In this document: positions 1-5,529 of the stretch, one piece after another
Position numbering within the stretch: position 1 is the first letter of the stretch
Layout: each line of letters starts with the position of its first letter
Assembly: GCA_900546215.1 (NCBI GenBank)
Contig: URCD01000071.1
Location: 1-12,188, forward strand
Direction: 5' to 3'
DNA from: an uncultured Eubacteriales bacterium
GTDB lineage: Bacteria; Bacillota; Clostridia; Lachnospirales; Anaerotignaceae
Length of the DNA stretch: 12,188 nucleotides
Made by a program: the position numbers and the translations under genes
The notes under the pieces: generated by a model
What the model was told of the DNA's origin: nothing
The model's database searches: none
Seen by the model: only the letters and a program-made list of their open reading frames with translations

Positions 1-53
1 TTTTTGTATACAGCATTAATTTCTTGGAAATAATCCTCTCTGAGGTGATATTT

Positions 54-647
54 ATGGGCAGAGTAGGACGGATAATTTCGGCTCTGGGCATATCAGCGGC
101 TGTACTGTCAGCGGGAATAACTGCGGCTTATCTGTATTTTGATACAGGGATAACAAACGAAGAGGCGTCTGTTGAGAGCAATGCTCAAAACATAAAAAAA
201 CAAGAGGAATATAAGGAGCTAAATACGGCCGCACAGGAGGCGTCAATAAGCGGAGGGCTTTTGGACTCAGCTGTTTTTACCTATGAATTATATAACGAAA
301 CTGCTGACACGACCGATACTATTCAGGGTGAATGTCCATATGAGCTTATTGGAAAGAACATGGTTGATGTAAAGGATTACTATCCGGACTGGCAGGTTAT
401 GTCGTTTTCATCGGATGAGGTGCTTTTGAGAAAAAATATAGGATCGGAAAACGAAGACAGATATGTAGTCGGAGTATATAACGACTGTGTTGCTGTATTT
501 TATGAAAACAGCGAGGAAGGAATTTATATGATGACTGAAATTCCTGTTAACAGTTTGGAGCCTGACAAACAGAATATGCTGAACGAGGGTATATATGTTG
601 AGGGCAAGGAAAGACTTAACCGAATTCTTGAAGACTACAGCAGCTGA
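54..647 (+). CDS. Membrane-anchored protein with BofC-like C-terminal domain
   Basis: A 197-aa protein. The ATG at 54 was chosen because GAGGTGAT (42-49) lies just upstream; the frame stays open to a TTG at 24, which has no ribosome binding site. The N-terminus is basic (Arg3, Arg6) and followed by a hydrophobic segment at about residues 7-29, so it is predicted to be a single-pass anchor with the rest outside the membrane. Residues 31-90 are polar and low-complexity. The last ~55 residues (GVYNDCVAVFYE, then EIPVNSLEPDKQNMLNEGIYV, ending LEDYSS) resemble the BofC C-terminal domain. In Bacillus, BofC restrains the SpoIVB protease during sigma-K activation, but clostridial proteins with this domain are generally uncharacterised, so a sporulation role is inference only. 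The gene is separated from its downstream neighbour by a promoter and terminator. No promoter can be assigned in the 53 bases before it. Confidence 0.
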   Translation: MGRVGRIISALGISAAVLSAGITAAYLYFDTGITNEEASVESNAQNIKKQEEYKELNTAAQEASISGGLLDSAVFTYELYNETADTTDTIQGECPYELIGKNMVDVKDYYPDWQVMSFSSDEVLLRKNIGSENEDRYVVGVYNDCVAVFYENSEEGIYMMTEIPVNSLEPDKQNMLNEGIYVEGKERLNRILEDYSS

Positions 648-684
648 TGTAAGACAAGACTGTTAATTGCTTTTCAAAATATTA

Positions 685-713
685 TGGACATTAAATTGAA
701 ATGATGATATAAT
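685..713 (+). promoter_or_regulatory. SigA-type promoter of the predicted small RNA
   Basis: TGGACA (685-690), a 17-base spacer and TATAAT (708-713) form a near-consensus vegetative promoter. The TG at 705-706 supplies an extended -10 element (TGATATAAT). Transcription should begin near 720. The site lies after the BofC-like gene and reads into the predicted RNA at 720-811, not directly into the glycosidase gene, which has its own promoter at 916-944. Confidence 0.75.
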
Positions 714-719
714 TACGTT

Positions 720-811
720 GTGAAATTCCCCAATACAATTCACACCGAAGCTGGTATACAGCTTCAATAAAGGAAGCAGTCTGCCGCCAATGATTGCTTC
801 TTTATTTTTTT
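720..811 (+). ncRNA. Predicted small structured RNA (three hairpins), family unknown
   Basis: A ~92-nt transcript is predicted from a strong promoter (685-713) and a Rho-independent terminator. It folds by eye into three consecutive hairpins. Hairpin 1 (719-744) has TGTGAA and TT pairing with AATTCACA around one bulged A, with loop CCCCAATAC. Hairpin 2 (747-765) has a perfect 7-bp GAAGCTG/CAGCTTC stem with a five-base loop. Hairpin 3 (770-803) is the terminator stem with a C-rich loop containing GCCGCC. GCTTC of hairpin 2 could also pair with GGAAGC of hairpin 3, allowing an alternative fold. No good coding potential was seen. It does not match the SRP RNA, 6S or riboswitch consensus sequences I know. 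C-rich loops are typical of Firmicutes trans-acting sRNAs that bind Shine-Dalgarno regions, so that role is a reasonable guess. Confidence 0.55.
769..811 (+). terminator. Rho-independent terminator of the predicted small RNA
   Basis: AAGGAAGCA (770-778) pairs with TGCTTCTTT (795-803), including one G-T pair. The loop is 16 bases, and seven T follow at 805-811. It would end transcripts from the 685-713 promoter and any read-through from the BofC-like gene, insulating the downstream operon. Confidence 0.7.
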
Positions 812-915
812 GTTTTAAAAACCGATTTTAAGGAATAATATTTGTTGAATAATTATCAAAATAATAAAATGATGTCATACAATATATACAGAAGTTTTTT
901 TCAGTCAGTATTCTA

Positions 916-944
916 TTGACCCGTGAATATAAAAATAATATACT
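916..944 (+). promoter_or_regulatory. SigA-type promoter of the GH13-pseudouridine synthase operon
   Basis: TTGACC (916-921), a 17-base spacer and TATACT (939-944) are followed 33 bases later by the glycosidase ATG. The ribosome binding site is GGATGGAG (963-970), seven bases before the ATG. The AT-rich stretch 812-915 upstream holds no gene and no operator I could recognise. No convincing catabolite-responsive element was found. Confidence 0.7.
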
Positions 945-977
945 TTATAATGTGATGATGCGGGATGGAGAGTATAT

Positions 978-3026
978 ATGAGAATTGGTGAAGAAATAAT
1001 TCTAAATACAAAGATAATGAACGGCATGATAAATGAAGATGCTGTTTTTAGTGATGAGACGGAAAATTATCTGTGTCCATTTGAACCTGATGAAAACGAT
1101 GAAGTCAAAATAAGGCTCAGGGTAGGAAGCGGCGAGGCCGATGAGGTATATTTTTTCTCTGACGGGGAAGGCACTCCGATGTCACTTGAAAAGACAAAGG
1201 ATATGTTTGACTTTTACTTTTTGATTGTGCCGCCTGAGGAAAATAATAAAAGCTATGCTTTCAAAATAGTAAGCGGTACGGAAGAGTACTTTTTTAATAA
1301 GTACGGTTTATCCAGAAACCTTGACGAAAAAGGGAATTTTATAATAAACAGACATTATAAAACGCCTGATTGGGCAAAGGGTGCTGTCGGTTATCAAATA
1401 TTTACAGACAGATTTTATAACGGAGATTCCACAAATGATGTAGTTGATGAGGAATACGGGTACCTCGGCAGAAAGGCCAAAGCGGTTAAGGAGTGGAGCA
1501 CACTTCCGCAAAACAGCGATGTATCAAATTTTTATGGCGGGGATATTCAGGGAGTAATTGATAAGCTAGACTACCTTGAAGAACTTGGTATAGAGATGAT
1601 TTATTTTAATCCTCTTTTTGTTTCTCCAAGCAACCATAAATATGATATTCAGGATTACGAGCACATAGACCCTCACTATGGAAAGATAATAGCTGATACA
1701 AACGACCCTGATAAATTATATATGGTACGTACTGCGTCTGAGGAAAATTTAGAGGCCAGCGATTATCTGTTTGCAGAGCTTGTTGAGCAGGCCCATAAAA
1801 GAGGCATAAAGGTGATAATTGACGGAGTTTTTAATCACTGCGGCTCGTTTAATAAATGGATGGATAAGGTCAAAATCTATGAGAAAGCCGGAGGCTATGA
1901 AAAAGGTGCATACGGTTGGGAAGACAGCCCATACCATGACTTTTTCAAGTGGCTAGGCGGACAATGGCCGGATAATGAGGAGTATGACTCATGGTGGGGA
2001 CATAAAAATCATCCAAAGCTCAATTATGAACAGTCGGAAAAGCTTTTTGAATATATTATGTATATTGCTGTTAAATGGATAACGCCTCCATTTAATGCAG
2101 ACGGCTGGAGAATTGACGTTGCGGCTGATTTAGGCTTTTCCACAGACTACAATCATAAATTCTGGAAGGAATTCAGAAAAAGGGTGAAAAAAGCTAACCC
2201 TGAAGCTATTATAATAGCCGAGCACTATGGAGACGCCTTCGACTGGCTGGAAGGTGACGAATGGGATACAGTTATGAACTATGACGCTTTTATGGAGCCT
2301 GTTTCATGGTTCTTTACAGGAATGGAAAAGCACAGCGACGGTTTTGATGGAGGAAAATTCAGAAACGGTAAGGAATTTGAATACTCAATGAACGCTAATA
2401 CTATAAGACTTGGCACACATGCTCTTTTAATAGGTATGAATGAGCTTTCTAACCATGACCATTCAAGATTTCTTACAAGGACAAATATGAAAGTAGGCAG
2501 GCTTTCTGCACTTGGAGGAGAAGCGGCAGGTGAGGGCGTAAATATTGGAATAATGAAGGAAGCTGTCGCATTTCAGTTTATTTGGCCAGGACTTCCTACA
2601 TTATATTATGGCGATGAGGCTGGGCTTGCCGGCTGGACTGACCCCGACAACAGGAGAACGTTTCCATGGGGAAATGAGAATTTAGAGCTTTTGAATTTTC
2701 ACAAGGAAGTAATAAAAATCAGAAAAAATTTTCCTGTATTGAGAAATGGATCATGCAGGTTTATATATTCCGATTATGGAATAGCGGCAGTAACGAGGTT
2801 TGATGATAGTATACAGATAACCGCCGTCTTTAACAACTGCGATGAGGATAAAACCATTTCCCTGCCGATCTGGCTTTCCGGTGCGGACACTCAGGGAAGT
2901 GCAGTTTCAATTCTTGAGAGCGAAAGAGACAGCTTTAATACTGAAGCAAAAACGTACAAAATTCACGATGGAAATATAGAAATAACGATTAAGTCATATG
3001 GATGTATTATATTAAAAAGCGAATGA
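978..3026 (+). CDS. Intracellular GH13 alpha-glucan hydrolase (neopullulanase/cyclomaltodextrinase-like)
   Basis: A 682-aa alpha-amylase-family enzyme expected to hydrolyse alpha-1,4 (perhaps also alpha-1,6) bonds of maltodextrins, cyclodextrins or pullulan fragments. There is no signal peptide, so it should act on imported oligosaccharides or internal glycogen. Residues 1 to about 130 look like a beta-sandwich N-domain of the CBM34 type, and the (beta/alpha)8 barrel follows from about 135. GH13 motifs are complete: DGVFNH at 282-287; DGWRIDV at 375-381 with nucleophile Asp380; acid/base Glu415 in IIIAEHYG; NHD at 492-494 with the transition-state Asp494; and GDEAG at 545-549. A C-terminal beta domain fills the last ~80 residues. 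The length suits the neopullulanase-like group. The N-domain and NHDHSR variant separate it from classic secreted amylases, but exact substrate specificity cannot be read from sequence. The pseudouridine synthase gene begins 7 bases after its stop. Confidence 0.9.
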   Translation: MRIGEEIILNTKIMNGMINEDAVFSDETENYLCPFEPDENDEVKIRLRVGSGEADEVYFFSDGEGTPMSLEKTKDMFDFYFLIVPPEENNKSYAFKIVSGTEEYFFNKYGLSRNLDEKGNFIINRHYKTPDWAKGAVGYQIFTDRFYNGDSTNDVVDEEYGYLGRKAKAVKEWSTLPQNSDVSNFYGGDIQGVIDKLDYLEELGIEMIYFNPLFVSPSNHKYDIQDYEHIDPHYGKIIADTNDPDKLYMVRTASEENLEASDYLFAELVEQAHKRGIKVIIDGVFNHCGSFNKWMDKVKIYEKAGGYEKGAYGWEDSPYHDFFKWLGGQWPDNEEYDSWWGHKNHPKLNYEQSEKLFEYIMYIAVKWITPPFNADGWRIDVAADLGFSTDYNHKFWKEFRKRVKKANPEAIIIAEHYGDAFDWLEGDEWDTVMNYDAFMEPVSWFFTGMEKHSDGFDGGKFRNGKEFEYSMNANTIRLGTHALLIGMNELSNHDHSRFLTRTNMKVGRLSALGGEAAGEGVNIGIMKEAVAFQFIWPGLPTLYYGDEAGLAGWTDPDNRRTFPWGNENLELLNFHKEVIKIRKNFPVLRNGSCRFIYSDYGIAAVTRFDDSIQITAVFNNCDEDKTISLPIWLSGADTQGSAVSILESERDSFNTEAKTYKIHDGNIEITIKSYGCIILKSE

Positions 3027-3033
3027 GTGAATT

Positions 3034-3696
3034 ATGGATTTAAATATTATATACAGCGATAATAATATAGCGGTTATAGAAAAGCCGGCTGGAGTTCCAT
3101 CTCAGCCTGATAAAACAGGAGATGCCGACCTGCTTGCGGCGGTTAGAGAAAGATTTGAATATGCCGGCCTTGTCCACAGGCTTGACAGGCCGGTCGGCGG
3201 CCTTATGGTATTTGCCCTGGATAAAAAGTCAGAGGCAATACTTTCTAAGGAGATGTCAGGGGATGGGTTTATTAAGACTTATTATGCCGTATGCTGTGGG
3301 ATGCCAAAGAATGACAGCGGAATTTTGAAAGACTGGCTTGTAAAAAATCAAAGACTTAATATGTCAGCCGTTGTTCCAAAGGGAACGAAGAATGCTAAGG
3401 AGGCTTTGTTGGAATATAAAACTATCAATACAGTCTCCGATGAAAAGTTTGGTCAGCTCACGCTGATGGAAATAGTGCTGAAAACAGGGAGACACCATCA
3501 GATAAGAGTTCAGACGGCAAATGCCGGTATGCCCTTATGGGGAGACACAAAATATAATAGTTCTTTTAAAAGAGGCTTTTATAATATAAGTCCCGCTTTA
3601 TATTCAGCTAGACTGGAATTCAATCATCCTGTAACGAAGGAGAGAGTTTTTTTCGAAATGATGCCGGATTTTTATCCTTTTACAGCGTTCATATAG
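3034..3696 (+). CDS. Short RluA-family RNA pseudouridine synthase
   Basis: A 220-aa enzyme that isomerises uridine to pseudouridine in rRNA or tRNA; the target site is unknown. The family signature is clear: VHRLDRPVGG at 47-56 with predicted catalytic Asp51, a following LDKKSEAILS segment, and TGRHHQIRVQ at 151-160, which matches the conserved GRTHQIRVH motif. It lacks the N-terminal S4 RNA-binding domain of ~300-aa RluC/RluD-type proteins and starts almost directly in the catalytic domain, so it belongs to the short RluA-like class. The ATG is seven bases after the glycosidase stop. Only a weak GAGTGA sits upstream, overlapping that stop, so translational coupling is likely. No functional link to glucan breakdown is apparent. 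No strong terminator follows; the hairpin at 3799-3818 may serve. Confidence 0.9.
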   Translation: MDLNIIYSDNNIAVIEKPAGVPSQPDKTGDADLLAAVRERFEYAGLVHRLDRPVGGLMVFALDKKSEAILSKEMSGDGFIKTYYAVCCGMPKNDSGILKDWLVKNQRLNMSAVVPKGTKNAKEALLEYKTINTVSDEKFGQLTLMEIVLKTGRHHQIRVQTANAGMPLWGDTKYNSSFKRGFYNISPALYSARLEFNHPVTKERVFFEMMPDFYPFTAFI

Positions 3697-3745
3697 AGTT
3701 CATATAATGTTTACATAATGTTCTCAAAAAAATTTGAAAAAGTAC

Positions 3746-3773
3746 TTGCAATTCGAAAATTACGTGCTATAAT
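3746..3773 (+). promoter_or_regulatory. Promoter of the mcsA-mcsB-clpC operon
   Basis: TTGCAA (3746-3751), a 16-base spacer and TATAAT (3768-3773) predict a start near 3780 and a leader of about 180 bases before mcsA. No CtsR heptad repeats (GGTCAAA-type) are visible over or next to it. The CIRCE-like element lies about 50 bases downstream of the predicted start. Confidence 0.65.
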
Positions 3774-3798
3774 GAATAGCAAATAAAAGAAAAAGTAG

Positions 3799-3818
3799 AA
3801 AACCTGTATAGGTTTTTT
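3799..3818 (+). terminator. Weak terminator-like hairpin just after the mcs promoter
   Basis: AAAACCT (3799-3805) pairs with AGGTTTT (3810-3816) around loop GTAT, and the T-run continues through 3818 (then ATTTT). The stem has only two G-C pairs. It could terminate transcripts from the upstream glycosidase operon, or act as an attenuator about 20 bases into the mcsA leader. The AACCT arm could instead pair with a second AGGTT at 3825-3829, which would break this hairpin. Confidence 0.45.
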
Positions 3819-3832
3819 ATTTTGAGGTTAAA

Positions 3833-3859
3833 TTAGCACTCGCCGTCTTAGGTGGCTAA
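3833..3859 (+). promoter_or_regulatory. CIRCE-like operator (putative HrcA site)
   Basis: The left half TTAGCACTC (3833-3841) matches the CIRCE consensus at all nine bases. After exactly nine bases comes GGTGGCTAA (3851-3859), which matches the right-half consensus GAGTGCTAA at six of nine positions. CIRCE is the operator of the heat-shock repressor HrcA, usually at groESL and hrcA-dnaK. Its position between promoter and first gene of a Clp stress operon fits that role. The degenerate right arm could mean weaker repression or a decaying site. Confidence 0.5.
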
Positions 3860-3963
3860 CAACAAAATAAATCGGAATATTTAATCCCACCCATGATAAT
3901 AATTTATTTAAGGGATTATTTAGACCGCGGTCTTTTATATGGGCTGTTAAGGAGGTAATGGAT

Positions 3964-4473
3964 ATGCTTTGCGAGAGATGTCATAAAAATGAAGCTACCG
4001 TTCATACGGTACAGGTTGTAAACGGAGAAAAATCAGAGCATTATTATTGTGAAAGCTGTGCAAAGGAAACAGGGTTTGAAAACCCTATTTCATTCCAGGA
4101 TATATTTCAGGGATTACTTAATTTTGGCACTCAGAAACAGGAAGAAAGACAAAATCAGTATAGAAGTACATCGGCAAAATGCCCCAATTGCGGCATGACA
4201 TATGACGAACTGAGAAGAGGCGGCAAATTTGGCTGCAGTTCATGCTATGACGCTTTTGAACCTTATATTACAGGCTCTCTTAAAAGTATTCATGGCGACA
4301 GTTCACATAAGGGGAAGGTGCCAAAAAGAAACGGAGGCGCATTTCTTAAAAAGCATGAGCTTGAGGAGCTTAAGCGCAGACTTGTTGACGCAATATCCAA
4401 GGAGGAGTATGAAGAGGCCGCTGTACTGCGTGATAGGATAAGGGCTCTTGAAGGGGATGAGAAACATGAGTAA
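3964..4473 (+). CDS. mcsA: McsA, zinc-binding activator of the McsB arginine kinase
   Basis: A 169-aa cytosolic adaptor that binds and stimulates McsB. Four CxxC pairs (Cys3/6, 29/32, 73/76, 91/94) form two predicted zinc-binding modules. Residues 131-165 (from HELEELKRRL) form a UVR motif like that of UvrB and UvrC. Family features such as VVNGEK and CESCAKE near the first zinc site match Bacillus McsA. The start at 3964 is preferred because GGAGG (3951-3955) is eight bases upstream. The in-frame ATG at 3958 is only two bases from it and would add Met-Asp before the typical M-x-C-x-x-C start. In many Firmicutes this gene follows ctsR; here it is the first gene of its operon. It overlaps mcsB by eight bases. 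Confidence 0.93.
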   Translation: MLCERCHKNEATVHTVQVVNGEKSEHYYCESCAKETGFENPISFQDIFQGLLNFGTQKQEERQNQYRSTSAKCPNCGMTYDELRRGGKFGCSSCYDAFEPYITGSLKSIHGDSSHKGKVPKRNGGAFLKKHELEELKRRLVDAISKEEYEEAAVLRDRIRALEGDEKHE

Positions 4474-5494
4474 ATGGTACGAAGACGAAAAATGCAGTGA
4501 GGGAATTATAATATCAAGCCGTGTCAGGCTGGCAAGAAATTTGAAAAAGTATAGTTTTCACAATAAACTTTCAAACGCTGATGCGGAAAAAATGATTAAT
4601 GATGTAAAAAATTCCATACTGGACAGCAGAACGGTGTTTGGTGAGCAGTTTAAATATATACCGGTAAATACCATGAATGAAAATGAGAAATTCGCTATGG
4701 TTGAGAAACATATTATAAGCCCGGAGCTTATGAAGTCTGATAAACCATGCGGAGTTCTTGTAAAGGATGATGAAACAATAAGTATAATGCTAAATGAAGA
4801 GGACCACATCAGAATTCAGGCTATTTCAGCCGGAGACAACATTGAAGGCGCCTTTGACTTAGCAGACAAGATAGACAATTTGATTGAGGAAAGTGTTGAA
4901 TATGCGTTCAGCGAAAAATTTGGCTATCTTACAAGCTGTCCAACGAATGTGGGAACAGGACTTAGAGCTTCTTATATGATGCACCTTCCTCTGCTTGAAA
5001 GAACAGGCCAAATAAAGAGCGTTATTCAGACTATTTCTAAGTTTGGCATAACTGTGAGAGGTATTTACGGCGAAGGAAGCGAGGCCATGGGAAGCATATA
5101 TCAGGTTTCCAATCAGGTGACGCTTGGGCAGAGCGAGGCGGATATTATAAGCAATCTGAAAAAGGTTGCCGCTATAATTGTTCAGCGTGAGGAAGAGCTC
5201 AGAAAAAGAGCTTACGGTTCCGGAGCCGATGATATAGAAGATAAGGTATGGCGCTCCTATGGTATACTTAAAAATGCCAGAAAAATTTCGGGAAAAGAAG
5301 CCATGCAGCTTATATCCAATATTATGGAAGGAAAAAGCATGGGGATTACGGGACTGCCGAAAAGCTCAATCGGGCTTGTAGAACTGATGATTAATATCCA
5401 GCCAGCTGGACTGCAGGTTGATAACAGAACGGAGATGACTCCACTGGAAAGAGATAAATACAGAGCAGAATATATCAGAAAAGTTTTTGAATAA
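4466..5494 (+). CDS. mcsB: McsB, protein arginine kinase
   Basis: A 342-aa kinase of the ATP:guanido phosphotransferase fold that phosphorylates protein arginines, marking proteins for ClpC-ClpP degradation. Visible signatures are SSRVRLARN (17-25, phosphate binding), LNEEDHIRIQ (substrate-side acidic Glu111/Glu112) and CPTNVGTGLRAS with the catalytic-site Cys158. The C-terminal RDKYRA (329-334) matches the RDxxRA phosphoarginine-sensing motif described for McsB, so allosteric feedback by phosphoarginine is likely retained. The ATG at 4466 is used: GGGG at 4453-4456 is nine bases upstream, while the earlier in-frame TTG 4448 and ATG 4457 lack proper spacing. It overlaps mcsA by eight bases (ATGAGTAA), which suggests translational coupling. 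clpC follows after 35 bases. Confidence 0.95.
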   Translation: MSKWYEDEKCSEGIIISSRVRLARNLKKYSFHNKLSNADAEKMINDVKNSILDSRTVFGEQFKYIPVNTMNENEKFAMVEKHIISPELMKSDKPCGVLVKDDETISIMLNEEDHIRIQAISAGDNIEGAFDLADKIDNLIEESVEYAFSEKFGYLTSCPTNVGTGLRASYMMHLPLLERTGQIKSVIQTISKFGITVRGIYGEGSEAMGSIYQVSNQVTLGQSEADIISNLKKVAAIIVQREEELRKRAYGSGADDIEDKVWRSYGILKNARKISGKEAMQLISNIMEGKSMGITGLPKSSIGLVELMINIQPAGLQVDNRTEMTPLERDKYRAEYIRKVFE

Positions 5495-5529
5495 ACCGTT
5501 TGAAATAAACGGGAAAAGGAGTGATTAAT

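Larger units (their letters stand above)
3780..3963 (+). other. Structured 5' leader of the mcsA-mcsB-clpC operon
   Basis: This ~180-base untranslated leader contains no gene but several complementary segments. Besides the hairpin at 3799-3816 and the CIRCE-like dyad, TAATCCC (3882-3888) pairs perfectly with GGGATTA (3912-3918). CCCAT (3890-3894) can pair with ATGGG (3939-3943) just before the mcsA ribosome binding site. GGTGG (3851-3855) can pair with CCACC (3887-3891). A perfect 12-base palindrome AGACCGCGGTCT occupies 3922-3933 and is followed by TTT. Some pairings are mutually exclusive, so conformational control is conceivable. It does not fit a riboswitch class I know. Confidence 0.4.

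Noticed and set aside
720..770. A 16-codon frame (GTG to TAA) starting at the predicted start of the small RNA, like a leader peptide before an attenuator
   Set aside because: It has no ribosome binding site, its length is expected by chance, there is no run of regulatory codons, and the downstream gene has its own promoter.
720..811. Possible SRP (4.5S-like) RNA because of GGAAGCAG
   Set aside because: The conserved tetraloop and flanking asymmetric-loop sequence of SRP helix 8 are absent, and the GGAAGCAG lies in the terminator stem.
1091..1104. Catabolite-responsive-element-like sequence in the glycosidase gene
   Set aside because: The left part fits but the conserved final CA is absent, and it lies inside coding sequence well after the promoter.
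3911..3943. AGGG...ACCGCGG resembles the T-box riboswitch core
   Set aside because: The required UGGN bulge is missing, no specifier stem or AG bulge is seen, and the regulated genes are not linked to tRNA or amino acids.
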